This document shows positions 37,819 through 46,734 of a stretch of 64,000 nt of DNA, in pieces. The stretch is from Falsirhodobacter sp. 20TX0035 (lineage in GTDB: Bacteria; Pseudomonadota; Alphaproteobacteria; Rhodobacterales; Rhodobacteraceae), in the NCBI RefSeq assembly GCF_028307215.1, contig NZ_JAQMHV010000004.1, positions 1 through 64,000 on the forward strand, in the 5' to 3' direction. Below the pieces are notes generated by a model, which did no database searches, was not told the DNA's origin, and worked only from the letters and a program-made list of their open reading frames with translations. Both the position numbers and the translations under genes were made by a program. Numbering within the stretch: the stretch's first letter is position 1; each line of letters starts with the position of its first letter.

Positions 37819-39912
37819 TTAACGCCCGAGGATGAGGGAGTTCGGGTTGCGCTGGATCGACCGCGCCAGCGCGGTCACGGAATCGGCGGCCTCCTGCAGG
37901 CTGCGCAGGGCGGTCACCAGTTCCACATTGAAGCGGGAATCGCTGCCATAACCGGATACGGTGGTTCCGGCATCGTTCAGAACGCGGCCCGCCTGCGCCG
38001 TCAGCGCGGGAAGGTCCTGCGCCGCGCGGTTGATGCTGTTGGCGGCCTCCTCGGCGGCGGTGATGGCATCGTTCACGTTGCCGATGGCCCCGCCTTCGCG
38101 CACCTCGGCCAGAACCTGCGCCACTTCGGTCAGGGCGTCGGACAGCGCACCCGGCACGCGTTGGGTGTTGGGGTTCGACAGAACGGCGTCGGCGCTTTGC
38201 AGCAGGCTGTCGGCGCTGTTGGCCAGTTCCTCGATCTGCAGGCGGTTGGCCTTGGCGGACAGTTCCCGGACCTGCTGGGCGATCTGCGGGAATTCGGCCG
38301 AAGCGCCTTCGACCCCGGTCAGGGCGTTGTTGGCCTTGTCGATCGCGGCGATCAGGTTCGCCACCGCCTGTCCCTGTTCCAGCTGTTCCGAGATGCGGCG
38401 CAGGCTGGCCGTGGTCTGGTTCAGGTTGGTCAGGGTGCCGGTGATGTCCTCGCCCGTCAGGAAGGCGCGCGCGTCGGCCAGAAGGTTCGCGGCCTCGGCC
38501 GGGACGCGGCGCGTTTCGGGATCGCCCGCCAGCGTCTGCACGCTGTTCAGCGCGCCGATCGCGGCCTGCATCAACTCCTCGACCGGAAGGCCGCCGATGC
38601 GGTTGATGACGCCCTGCGCGGTGGTCTGGAATTCCGTGATCGCCGGCGGCGCCACGGGAATAAGGGGGTAGGGCTCGTTCGTCAGGTCCAGCGTCGCGGG
38701 CTCGGCATCCGGTTGCTCCACCAGCTCCACCATCAGCGATCCGGTGAAGAGGGAGGCCGTGGCGAGGCGCGCGCGCAGGTTGTCGCGTTCCACGAGGTTG
38801 GCCACGAAGTCGCGTGCGCCGTCCACCGTCGTCTCGTTCGGCAGGCCCAGCTTTGCCACGTCGATCTGCAGGTTCACCAGCATGCGGATGTGCGGGGTTT
38901 CGGGATCCATGTTGGCGATGGCGCCCAGATCCGACACGCGGCCCACGGTGGCGCCTTTGTAGCGGACCTCGGCCCCCTCGCTCAGCCCCTCGATCGATCC
39001 GTCGATGACCATGGTCAGCGGAAGTTCCAGCTGCGGGCCGCCGGTGAAGACGGTGCTGCGCGCTTCCGATTCGTCGGGATAGACAAAGAAGTCCTGCCCC
39101 GCCGCGATCTGGTCGCCGCCCGACACGATGGTGTCGAAGGTGATCCCGCCTTCGATCAGCGACGCCAGCGAACGCACGTCCAGCTGGATGCCGCTGGTGC
39201 CAAGGCTGATGTCGAAGCCCGACGTGTCCCAGAAGCGGGTGTTTGTGGTCAGCATCTTGTCATAGGGCGCGCGGATCACGGCGTCGATCAGGACGTTGGC
39301 GCCGCTGTCGTCCAGACGGGGCGTGCCCACGGTCCCGACCTCGATCCCCTTGTAGATGATCGGCGCCCCGGCCGAGATCTGGTTCCCGTCCTGCAGCCGC
39401 AGCGTGATGGGGGTGCCGCCACGGGCCTGCAGGGGCGCGGTTTCCAGACCTTCGAACGTCTCCGCCTCGCCGTTGATGCGGTTGTCCCAGTCGCCGGCGA
39501 TGTAGGAGCCCGACAGAACCGTGTCGAGCCCGCTGATCCCGCGCACTGACACTTCGGGCCGGACGACCCAGAACTGGGCGTCCTGATCCATGTATTGGGC
39601 GATGTCGTTCGCCACCCGCACCGCCACGATCACGCGGCCAAGGTCGGAGGAGAAGCTGACGGACTCCACCGCGCCCACCGTCACCTCGCGGTAGCGCAGG
39701 ACGGTCTTGCCCGCCTCGATCCCGCTGGCGTCCTGAAAGCTGATGCGGACCAGCGTGCCGCGGTTGGTGTAGCTTTGCACGGCCACGCCCAGTGCGATGA
39801 CCAGCGCCACCAGCGGAACAAGCCAGATGACGGAGATGCGCCGCCACCACCGCCGGCGTGGCGGGCGAATCTGCATGTCGGCGGGGCGGGGCGGGGGCGT
39901 CTCGTCGGTCAC
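37819..39912 (-). CDS. pqiB: Intermembrane transport protein PqiB (three MCE domains)
   Basis: 697 residues. An N-terminal membrane helix (ISVIWLVPLVALVIALGVAV) is followed by three MCE/MlaD domains (starting about 50, 160 and 290; for example GIEAGKTVLRYREVTVGAVE and GAPIIYKGIEVGTVG). A long helical C-terminus (about 430-690) forms the needle. It forms a hexameric tunnel carrying lipids between the inner and outer membranes. The start directly adjoins the pqiA stop. Confidence 0.93.
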   Translation of the reverse strand: MTDETPPPRPADMQIRPPRRRWWRRISVIWLVPLVALVIALGVAVQSYTNRGTLVRISFQDASGIEAGKTVLRYREVTVGAVESVSFSSDLGRVIVAVRVANDIAQYMDQDAQFWVVRPEVSVRGISGLDTVLSGSYIAGDWDNRINGEAETFEGLETAPLQARGGTPITLRLQDGNQISAGAPIIYKGIEVGTVGTPRLDDSGANVLIDAVIRAPYDKMLTTNTRFWDTSGFDISLGTSGIQLDVRSLASLIEGGITFDTIVSGGDQIAAGQDFFVYPDESEARSTVFTGGPQLELPLTMVIDGSIEGLSEGAEVRYKGATVGRVSDLGAIANMDPETPHIRMLVNLQIDVAKLGLPNETTVDGARDFVANLVERDNLRARLATASLFTGSLMVELVEQPDAEPATLDLTNEPYPLIPVAPPAITEFQTTAQGVINRIGGLPVEELMQAAIGALNSVQTLAGDPETRRVPAEAANLLADARAFLTGEDITGTLTNLNQTTASLRRISEQLEQGQAVANLIAAIDKANNALTGVEGASAEFPQIAQQVRELSAKANRLQIEELANSADSLLQSADAVLSNPNTQRVPGALSDALTEVAQVLAEVREGGAIGNVNDAITAAEEAANSINRAAQDLPALTAQAGRVLNDAGTTVSGYGSDSRFNVELVTALRSLQEAADSVTALARSIQRNPNSLILGR

Positions 39913-40515
39913 TCAGTCATCCCAGATGATGCGGGGGTCGAAGGAAAGGGCCGCCTGCATGGTAAAGGCGACCGAAAGGGCAAAGCAGATCGCGGCCAGG
40001 CCGGGATTGACGGTGGCAACCAGGCTGAACTGCACCAAAGAGGCGAGGATTGCCACCACGAACACGTCGATCATGGACCAGCGGCCGATGAATTCCACCA
40101 CCTCGTACAGGCGGTGGCGGCCGTGACGGTCTGGTTTATGGGGCCCGCGCAGCTTCAGCGCCAGAAAGGCGATGGCGAGGAACTTGCCCACCGGGATCAC
40201 GACCGAGGCCACGAAGACGATGATCGCGATCGGCAGGTCGCCATGGGCCCACAGCTCCACCACGCCGCCCAAAATCGTGGACTGGGTGGAGGAGCCGAGC
40301 GCGCTGGTCAGGAGCATCGGATAGATGTTGGCGGGGATGTAGGCGATCAGCCCCGCCGCCCACCACGCCCAGACCCGTTGCAGGCTGCGCGTGTCGCGGC
40401 TTTGCAGGGCGGATCCGCAGCGGGTGCAACGGGGCGTTTGGGGTTCGTGCACGCGGCCGCAGCGGGTGCAGGCGACCAGACCGGCCCCGCGCGCGGTGGG
40501 GATGCGCACGGTCAT
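39913..40515 (-). CDS. pqiA: PqiA-type membrane protein, second half-gene
   Basis: 200 residues from ATG 40515. Zinc-ribbon-like CTRCGRVHEPQTPRCTRCG at the N-terminus, then four membrane helices with PANIYPML and the family motif GRWSMIDVFVV. It corresponds to one half of the E. coli two-repeat PqiA. It overlaps the preceding half-gene by four bases and abuts pqiB. Confidence 0.87.
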   Translation of the reverse strand: MTVRIPTARGAGLVACTRCGRVHEPQTPRCTRCGSALQSRDTRSLQRVWAWWAAGLIAYIPANIYPMLLTSALGSSTQSTILGGVVELWAHGDLPIAIIVFVASVVIPVGKFLAIAFLALKLRGPHKPDRHGRHRLYEVVEFIGRWSMIDVFVVAILASLVQFSLVATVNPGLAAICFALSVAFTMQAALSFDPRIIWDD

Positions 40516-41180
40516 GCCGGGGCCTGTCCGCGGTCGGGCCGGGCCGCGTCCAGCGCCGACCATATCTGTTCGCGGTCCACGAAGGATTCCTGCCAGATCA
40601 GCACGATCACCAGCACACCGAAGGTCCAGAACGCGATCCCTGGCGTGACGGAGGCCATGCCCGCGATCTTCACCAGCGCCACGGCCACGCCGATCACGAA
40701 GATCTCGGCCATGGACCAGGGGCGCAGGTCGTCGGCGATGCGGAAGGCGCGGGCGGCGTGCGGGGCGGGCGCGCCCCCGCCGATCAGGGGGAACACCGTA
40801 TAAACGATCAGCGCCAGCCGCAGTGCGGGGATCACGATGATGAAGGCCGCCACCGCGATGGACAAAGGCACCATGATCCCGTCGGAAAAGGCCATCGCGG
40901 CGTCCCAGATGGAGGCGTCCGAATGCAGCCCCGCCGCCGACAGGTCGAGGAACGGCGTGAACAGCGCGACCGCCAGCAGGATCAGCGCGCAGGCCGACAG
41001 CGCCACGATGCGCGTGAAGGCGCGGGCGCGGGGGGCCATAAGCACAAGGCCGCAGCGCTGGCACACCGCGCGTTCGCGCGGCCGCACGGTGGGCAGGCGA
41101 TACAAGGCATCGCAATGCGGACAGGCCCGCAGCTGTGTCAGCGGCAGGGCCGCAAGGTCTTCGGGTTCGGTCTGCATCAT
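40512..41180 (-). CDS. pqiA: PqiA-type membrane protein, first half-gene
   Basis: 222 residues. CPHCDALYRLP and CQRCG form the zinc-ribbon; four membrane helices include the family segment RPWSMAEIFVIGV. It is the first gene of the pqi operon. Together with the next gene it supplies the two PqiA repeats that are one polypeptide in E. coli. It is divergent from the siderophore importer. Confidence 0.87.
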   Translation of the reverse strand: MMQTEPEDLAALPLTQLRACPHCDALYRLPTVRPRERAVCQRCGLVLMAPRARAFTRIVALSACALILLAVALFTPFLDLSAAGLHSDASIWDAAMAFSDGIMVPLSIAVAAFIIVIPALRLALIVYTVFPLIGGGAPAPHAARAFRIADDLRPWSMAEIFVIGVAVALVKIAGMASVTPGIAFWTFGVLVIVLIWQESFVDREQIWSALDAARPDRGQAPA

Positions 41181-41291
41181 GCGCCCATCTTAAATCGTCG
41201 CCGTGTCCCGTCAACGCGCCGCCGAAGGTTTACAAGTTTTGTCGGATATGGTGAATGACGCCGTATCAGGGGCAAGCCACCGCCAGTCCGA

Positions 41292-41305
41292 TGAAATTTA
41301 TTTCA
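41292..41305 (+). promoter_or_regulatory. Palindromic operator-like site before the siderophore importer
   Basis: TGAAATTTATTTCA is a perfect 14-base palindrome placed directly before the ribosome-binding site of the binding-protein gene (start 41317). It resembles the alphaproteobacterial iron-responsive IRO box (TGA-N9-TCA) but with eight bases between the half-sites. A role in iron repression is inferred from the operon it precedes. Confidence 0.45.
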
Positions 41306-41316
41306 GGGGAAAACGA

Positions 41317-42237
41317 ATGAGCTTCATTGCACGACTTGTGGCCGGTGCCGGCCTCGCCTCGGTTCTGGCCATCTCCGCCGGCGCGCAGGAGATGACGATC
41401 ACCCACCGCCAGGGCGAGGTCACGCTGCCCGCCGCGCCGAAGAAGGTGCTGGTGCTGGACTGGGCCGCGGTCGACACGCTGGACGCGATGGGCGTCGCGG
41501 TGGCCGGGGTGCCCGGGTCGAACGCGCCGGACTACCTGTCGAAATACAACGGCAACGATTATCTGAAGATCGGCAGCCTGTTCGAACCGGATGTGGAGGC
41601 GATCGCGGCGGCCGATGCGGACCTGCTGATCCTGGGCGGCCGGTCGGCCAAGGCCTATCCGCAGGTGGAAGGGCTTCTGCCCACGATCGACCTGTCAGTG
41701 GACAACGGCGCCTTTCTGGACAGCGTGACCGCGAACATCACCGAACTGGGGAACATCTTCGGTGCGCAGGATCGCGCGGCCGAGATGGTGGGCGAGCTGG
41801 AGGCCAAGATCGCCAAGGTGAAGGCCGACGCGCAAGGCAAGGGCCGGGCCCTGATGCTCGTGGTCAGCGGCGGCAAGATCGGCGTCTACGGGCCGGATTC
41901 CCGCACGGGCTGGATCCACAACGAACTGGGGCTGCCGTCGGTCATGGACGGGGTGGACGACCGGTCCGACCGCGGCGACGCGGCCAGCTATGAATTCATC
42001 CTGGACCGCAACCCTGACTGGATGTTCGTCGTGGACCGCGACGCCGCCGTGGGCCGCGAGGCGGGCGAGGCTGCCAAGGCCGTTCTGGACAACGAGCTGG
42101 TCCGCCAGACGAACGCCTGGAAGAACGACCATGTCGTCTATCTGCACCCGCAGGAGGCGTATATTGTCATGAACGGCTATCAGGCCGTGAACCGGCTGCT
42201 GGATCAGGTGGACGCGGCCCTGACGGACGCGCAGTGA
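41317..42237 (+). CDS. Siderophore ABC transporter substrate-binding protein (CeuE/FatB-like)
   Basis: 306 residues from ATG 41317 (AGGGGAAA upstream). Signal peptide about 1-22. Class III periplasmic binding protein: HRQGEVTLPAAPKKVLVLDW, then LGNIFGAQDRAAEM and DRSDRGDAASYEFILDRNPDW, as in catecholate-type siderophore binders. First of four overlapping or adjoining genes. Confidence 0.9.
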   Translation: MSFIARLVAGAGLASVLAISAGAQEMTITHRQGEVTLPAAPKKVLVLDWAAVDTLDAMGVAVAGVPGSNAPDYLSKYNGNDYLKIGSLFEPDVEAIAAADADLLILGGRSAKAYPQVEGLLPTIDLSVDNGAFLDSVTANITELGNIFGAQDRAAEMVGELEAKIAKVKADAQGKGRALMLVVSGGKIGVYGPDSRTGWIHNELGLPSVMDGVDDRSDRGDAASYEFILDRNPDWMFVVDRDAAVGREAGEAAKAVLDNELVRQTNAWKNDHVVYLHPQEAYIVMNGYQAVNRLLDQVDAALTDAQ

Positions 42238-42238
42238 C

Positions 42239-43204
42239 GTGACACGGCTGACGATCGGACTCTGCCTCGTCTTCGCCCTTGCGGGGCTGAGCCTGTTTGT
42301 CGGCGTGACCGAGATCGGCCCACTGGACCTGCTGCGCGGCGACGTGGACGCGCAGCAGGTCCAGGTTCTTCTGGCCAGCCGGGTGCCGCGCACGCTGGCG
42401 CTGGTGCTGGCCGGCGCCTCCACCGCCGTGGCGGGGATGGTGATGCAGATGATCGTCCGCAACCGCTTTGTCGAACCTTCGACCGCGGGCACGGTGGAAT
42501 CGGCCATGCTGGGGCTGCTGCTGATCACCCTGTTCGCGCCCGGCCTGCCGCTGATGGCCAAGATGCTGGTAGCCGCCGGTTTCGCGCTGGCCGGAACAGC
42601 GCTGTTCCTGCGCATCCTGCGGATGGTGCCCCTGCGCGACGTGCTGATGGTGCCGCTGGTCGGCATCATGCTGGGCGGGGTCATCGGCGCGGTCTGCACC
42701 TTCATCGCCTATCGCTGGGGCCTTCTCGCCTCGCTGGGTGCATGGTCGATGGGGGATTTTTCCGGCGTGCTGCGCGGCCGGTACGAGCTGTTGTGGATCG
42801 CGGGGGCGCTGGCCGTCGCCGCATGGTTCGCGGCCGACCGGCTGACGCTGGCCGCCATGGGCCGGGACATGAGCACGAACCTCGGCCTGAACTACCGCGC
42901 GACGGTGGTGATCGGGCTGGTCATCGTCTCCCTCGTCAGTGCGACGGTGCTGGTCAGCGTGGGGACGATCCCGTTCCTGGGCCTGATCGTGCCCAACATC
43001 GTCAGCCTGCGGATGGGGGACAACCTGCGGCGCGCCGTCCCTTGGGTCGGCATCACCGGCGCGGGCTTCGTTCTGGCCTGCGACATTCTGGGCCGCACGA
43101 TCCGCGAGCCCTACGAGATCCCGATCGCCACCATGCTGGGCCTGATCGGCAGCGTCGTCTTCCTGTATCTGCTGCTTCGGACACGCCACAATGCCGCTGC
43201 GTGA
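42239..43204 (+). CDS. Siderophore ABC transporter permease 1
   Basis: 321 residues from GTG 42239, one base after the binding-protein stop. FecCD-type permease with about nine to ten membrane helices. SRVPRTLALVLAGASTAVAGMVMQ is the conserved N-terminal motif and GTIPFLGLIVPNIV the coupling-region motif. It overlaps the second permease gene by 14 bases. Confidence 0.9.
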   Translation: MTRLTIGLCLVFALAGLSLFVGVTEIGPLDLLRGDVDAQQVQVLLASRVPRTLALVLAGASTAVAGMVMQMIVRNRFVEPSTAGTVESAMLGLLLITLFAPGLPLMAKMLVAAGFALAGTALFLRILRMVPLRDVLMVPLVGIMLGGVIGAVCTFIAYRWGLLASLGAWSMGDFSGVLRGRYELLWIAGALAVAAWFAADRLTLAAMGRDMSTNLGLNYRATVVIGLVIVSLVSATVLVSVGTIPFLGLIVPNIVSLRMGDNLRRAVPWVGITGAGFVLACDILGRTIREPYEIPIATMLGLIGSVVFLYLLLRTRHNAAA

Positions 43205-44153
43205 ACGCCGCCCTGCACTGGTGCTGGTGGCGCTGGCCATCGTGGCCCTGATCGCGGCCGCCGCCTTCATGACGCTGGGGGCCAAGGGCAGCTGGGCCTT
43301 CATCCTCGAATACCGCGGGACGAAGCTGCTGGGGTTGTGCCTTGTGGCCTATTCCATCGCCGTGTCCACCGTCCTGTTCCAGACGGTGACGGGCAACCGC
43401 ATCCTGACGCCCTCGATCATGGGGTTCGACGCGCTGTTCGTGCTGGTCCGGACGGTGATCGTGTTCTTTTTCGGCTTTGGCGCGCTGGTCGCCGTGCCCG
43501 TGAAGGCGCAGTTCGGGGTGGAGGTGGTGGTGATGACCGGCTTCGCCGCCCTTCTGTTCCACTGGCTGTTCCTGCGCGGCCATCGCAGCCTGCACCTGAT
43601 GGTGCTGGTGGGCATCGTCTTTGGCGTGCTGTTCCGCAACCTGTCGGGCTTCATGCAGCGGATGATGGATCCGGTCGCGTTCCAGAACCTTCAGGACACG
43701 CTGTTTGCCAGCTTCAACCGCATTGATCCGACGCTTCTGGGCGTGTCCTTCGCCCTTGTGCTTACGGCCAGCCTTCTGATGTGGCGTATCGCCCACAGCT
43801 TCGACGTCCTGATGCTGGGGAGGGAGCGGGCCATCAGCCTTGGCGTGCCCTATCGGCGCCGGGTGGCCATGATCCTTGGCATCATCGCGGTGCTGGTGGC
43901 GGTGTCGACCGCGCTGGTGGGGCCGGTGACCTTCTTCGGCCTGCTGGTCGTCAGCCTCGCGCATGTGCTGTGCGGCGACGGGCGGCACCGCTTCATCCTG
44001 CCGGCCTCGGTCCTTCTGGGCATCATCTGCCTTGTGGGCGGGCAGACGGTGCTGGAACGGGTCTTCGCCTTCGACACGGCCCTGTCCATCATCATCGAGT
44101 TTCTGGGCGGGCTGATCTTCATCTTCCTTCTGATCCGTGGGGCCGCGCGATGA
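43191..44153 (+). CDS. Siderophore ABC transporter permease 2
   Basis: 320 residues, also FecCD-type: YRGTKLLGLCLVAYSIAVS (family N-terminal position), SLGVPYRRR and GPVTFFGLLVVSLAH. It forms a heterodimer with the first permease. The stop overlaps the ATPase start (ATGA). Confidence 0.9.
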   Translation: MPLRERRPALVLVALAIVALIAAAAFMTLGAKGSWAFILEYRGTKLLGLCLVAYSIAVSTVLFQTVTGNRILTPSIMGFDALFVLVRTVIVFFFGFGALVAVPVKAQFGVEVVVMTGFAALLFHWLFLRGHRSLHLMVLVGIVFGVLFRNLSGFMQRMMDPVAFQNLQDTLFASFNRIDPTLLGVSFALVLTASLLMWRIAHSFDVLMLGRERAISLGVPYRRRVAMILGIIAVLVAVSTALVGPVTFFGLLVVSLAHVLCGDGRHRFILPASVLLGIICLVGGQTVLERVFAFDTALSIIIEFLGGLIFIFLLIRGAAR

Positions 44154-44908
44154 TCGTCATCGAGAATCTGACCAAACGTCATGGCAGCACCCCCTGCGTG
44201 GACGGCGTGAACCTGACCATCGCGGCGGGGGGCGTGACCTCGATCATCGGGCCGAACGGGGCGGGGAAATCCTCGCTCCTGTCGTTGATCGCGCGGCTGA
44301 TGGACAAGGACAGCGGCCGCGTTCAGGTGGACGGGCTCGACATCGACACGACGCGAAGCGAGGTTCTGGCCCGTCGCCTGTCGATCCTGCGGCAGGACAA
44401 CCACATCTCCTCGCGGCTGACGGTGCGGGATCTGGTGGGGTTCGGGCGGTATCCGTGGTCGCAGGGGCGGCTGACGGCGCAGGACCGCGCCAAGGTGGAA
44501 GAGGCCATCGGCTTCCTGCATCTGGAGGATCTGGCCGACCGCTTTCTGGACGAGTTGTCGGGCGGGCAGCGCCAGCGGGCCCACATCTCCATGGTGCTGT
44601 GCCAGGACACCGATTACGTCATGCTGGACGAGCCGCTGAACAACCTCGACATGAAGCACGCGCGCAACATGATGCGGCTGATCCGAAGGGCGGCGGACGA
44701 GCTGGGCAAGACCGTGGTTCTGGTCCTGCACGACATCAACTTCGCGTCGTGGTATTCCGATCACATCGTGGCGATGAAGGCCGGTCGGATCGTGCACGCG
44801 GCACCCGTGGCCGAGATCATGCAGCCGGACGTCCTGTCCTCCATCTACGACATGGAGATCGAGGTGCAGGAGATGGACGGCAAGCGGATCGGCCTCTTCT
44901 ACGCCTGA
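44150..44908 (+). CDS. Siderophore ABC transporter ATP-binding protein
   Basis: 252 residues: IIGPNGAGKSSLLSL is Walker A, DELSGGQRQRAHISMV the signature, VMLDEPLNNLD Walker B and VLHDINFAS the H-loop. It powers import through the two permeases. No TonB-dependent receptor or siderophore synthesis gene is present nearby. Confidence 0.92.
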   Translation: MIVIENLTKRHGSTPCVDGVNLTIAAGGVTSIIGPNGAGKSSLLSLIARLMDKDSGRVQVDGLDIDTTRSEVLARRLSILRQDNHISSRLTVRDLVGFGRYPWSQGRLTAQDRAKVEEAIGFLHLEDLADRFLDELSGGQRQRAHISMVLCQDTDYVMLDEPLNNLDMKHARNMMRLIRRAADELGKTVVLVLHDINFASWYSDHIVAMKAGRIVHAAPVAEIMQPDVLSSIYDMEIEVQEMDGKRIGLFYA

Positions 44909-44945
44909 TCTGGACATCCGTTCATGCTTCGTTCATACAAAGGGC

Positions 44946-45401
44946 ATGTCCGATCCCTTTGATCTTGTAGCTCCCGGTTTCCGGCTGGCGCGCGGCGTGG
45001 CGCGGCATCTGCGGACGCTGGATTACGTGTCCGTGCCCGAACTGGTGCCCTGCGCAGGCCTGCGCGTCGACGTGATGGCCCTTGGTCCGAAGGGGGAGAT
45101 CTGGATCGTGGAGTGCAAGTCCGGGCGCGCGGACTTCCAGTCGGACCGCAAGTGGCAGAACTACCGCGAATGGTGCGACCGGTTCTTCTGGGCGGTCGAC
45201 ACCGACTTTCCGGTCGACCTTCTGCCCGAGGACACCGGCCTGATCCTGGCCGACGCCTATGACGCCGAGATCGTGCGCATGGCGCCGGAACACAAGCTGG
45301 CCCCGGCGCGGCGCAAGTCGATGGTGCAGTGCTTTGCCCGCCACGCCGCGCAGCGCCTGCAGGGCCTGAGGGATCCGGATTTCGGGCTGTCGCGGTTCTA
45401 G
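44946..45401 (+). CDS. mmcB: MmcB-family DNA repair protein
   Basis: 151 residues. PD-(D/E)XK-like nuclease core: RVDVMALGPKGEIWIVECKSGRADF holds the acidic residue and the ExK pair, then SDRKWQNYREWCDRFFWAV. MmcB (DUF1052) protects Caulobacter from mitomycin C and is restricted to alphaproteobacteria. Its stop overlaps the convergent DUF6324-like gene by four bases. Confidence 0.9.
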   Translation: MSDPFDLVAPGFRLARGVARHLRTLDYVSVPELVPCAGLRVDVMALGPKGEIWIVECKSGRADFQSDRKWQNYREWCDRFFWAVDTDFPVDLLPEDTGLILADAYDAEIVRMAPEHKLAPARRKSMVQCFARHAAQRLQGLRDPDFGLSRF

Positions 45402-45616
45402 CGCTTCTTCTTGCCGGCGGGGGCGGGGCTGTCGCCCATCTGGCGCGCCCGTTCGGCCGCGGCCAGCAGCTCCTCGGCGATCTCCTCTGCCTCGTCCGGG
45501 TCGAAGTCGAGGGGGAGTTCGATGCCCTCCGCCTCGATGTAGATGCGGACCATGCCCAGCGTGGTGGGGCCGATCTGGATGTTCGCGGCGATGTCGCTTT
45601 GCTTGTCGATGCTCAT
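45398..45616 (-). CDS. DUF6324-like small acidic protein
   Basis: 72 residues from ATG 45616; an ATG two codons earlier (45622) is only three bases from AAGGAG, so the second ATG is preferred. NIQIGPTTLGMVRIYIEAEG is followed by PLDFDPDEAEEIAEEL, as in small proteins of this family common in Rhodobacterales. It is cytoplasmic, with unknown function and a lysine-rich end. Confidence 0.75.
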   Translation of the reverse strand: MSIDKQSDIAANIQIGPTTLGMVRIYIEAEGIELPLDFDPDEAEEIAEELLAAAERARQMGDSPAPAGKKKR

Positions 45617-45721
45617 GGCCATGTGCTCCTTGCTTTCTTCGGGGGTAAGCGCGGAAAGTTCCGGATGCAAGCGAGAAGGGGGTTGCAATCCCCCGAACCG
45701 GGGGCTAAACGCCCACCCAGT

Positions 45722-45798
45722 GCCGACTTAGCTCAGTAGGTTAGAGCACCAGATTGTGGATCTGGGGGTCCCCCGTTCGAGCCGGGGAGTCGGTACCA
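45722..45798 (+). tRNA. tRNA-His (anticodon GTG)
   Basis: A cloverleaf with acceptor GCCGACT/AGTCGGT, anticodon loop TTGTGGA, CGTTCGAGCC T-arm and encoded ACCA. The discriminator is A73 and there is no templated G-1, the known exception found in alphaproteobacterial tRNA-His. Confidence 0.95.
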
Positions 45799-46123
45799 TC
45801 ATTATCAATGACTTAGCCAAGCAGGCTCAACACCGGTTGTCTCAGTTGAGTTGCCTTGCCATTCCGGCTGAGCGTGACCATGTTTCGGTCGCCTTGGAAA
45901 GCTTGAAAGTAGGTGTTTCGGCCTGTTTGCCAGAGGCTCGAGACAGGCATGGTTTGTTTGGCGCTGGAGGTCCTCAAGGATCAAGCACAATGACCGGCGG
46001 GCTTGGCGGCCTTGAGGGCAGGGTCTCCCCATATGCAACGCGATCGGCACATGGACGGACAGAAGCATGCTCGGCGCCAGTAGGATCATCGGCCGGCACG
46101 CGCAGGGATACCCGCCCCGGAAC
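45799..46123. other. 325-base intergenic stretch without a supported gene
   Basis: Between tRNA-His and the VanZ gene. Minus-strand frames exist, but their translations are Cys/Arg/Pro-rich with no family resemblance and no ribosome-binding site. No repeat or hairpin of note. Confidence 0.5.
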
Positions 46124-46480
46124 CTACCGCCGCGCGATAAGAACCCTGTGCAGCAACCAGCCAAGGCCGCATCCTGCCAGGGCGCCGAAGGTGTCGGCCA
46201 CCACATCCGAAGCCTGCTGCGACCGGCCTGCCAAGGGCTGAAGGATTTCCACCGCGATCCCGTAAGCCACGGCCACGGGCAGGATCCACCTGATCGCCTG
46301 CGGACGGGCCGCGGCCAGCGGGAAGCTCATCGCGGCCCAGGCCAGCGCGTGGTTGATCTTGTCGTTGCCGGGGGCCGCCACCGGAAGCTCATCCCCCGGC
46401 GTCAGCGTCAGGTAGCCGACAAGGGGCACCAGGACGGAGGTGGCGAGGAGGGCGGCCTTGTCGGCGGCGGTCGTGGTCAT
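46124..46480 (-). CDS. VanZ-family membrane protein
   Basis: 118 residues from ATG 46480 (GAAGGA upstream). Four membrane segments with the family signature DKINHALAWAAMSFPLA and VEILQPLAGRSQQASDVVAD (the conserved E, Q, R and D positions of VanZ-like proteins). It is named after a teicoplanin-resistance accessory, but in most bacteria the role is unknown. It is divergent from the leader ORF and the 531-residue gene. Confidence 0.82.
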   Translation of the reverse strand: MTTTAADKAALLATSVLVPLVGYLTLTPGDELPVAAPGNDKINHALAWAAMSFPLAAARPQAIRWILPVAVAYGIAVEILQPLAGRSQQASDVVADTFGALAGCGLGWLLHRVLIARR

Positions 46481-46662
46481 GCGGCGTTCCTTCGGCATGT
46501 TTCCATGACGTGCTACACGGATCGGGCCCGGCTGAACACGGCGGACGTGCCGGCGGATGTGCAGGCCCTGTATCGATGCCGCACGCCCTCGCAAACGTTC
46601 CGAAAAACCTTGGGGGCAGGTTGAGGGTCTCGCAAATCGCGTGATGTTCAAGGAGATCCTCT

Positions 46663-46734
46663 ATGACTTGCCCAATCCGAGGCAGACACGCAGACGCCGC
46701 CCAGAACGCCCTGCATCTGGCGGGGGCGCGCTGA
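46663..46734 (+). CDS. 23-codon leader ORF coupled to the following gene
   Basis: ATG 46663 follows AAGGAG (46650-46655) at seven bases, a better site than that of the downstream gene. The 23-residue product begins MTCPIRGRHADAAQ and ends at a TGA that shares its A with the next ATG (TGATG). The arrangement implies that ribosomes finishing the leader start the 531-residue protein. The peptide could be regulatory rather than functional itself. Confidence 0.5.
   Translation: MTCPIRGRHADAAQNALHLAGAR

Noticed and set aside
39913-41180. pqiA read as one gene broken by a frameshift
   Set aside because: Each half has its own zinc-ribbon start and an ATGA overlap, consistent with a natural two-gene arrangement.
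45805-46206. A 133-codon minus-strand frame between tRNA-His and the VanZ gene
   Set aside because: Cys/Arg/Pro-rich translation, no ribosome-binding site, and it overlaps the VanZ coding region.
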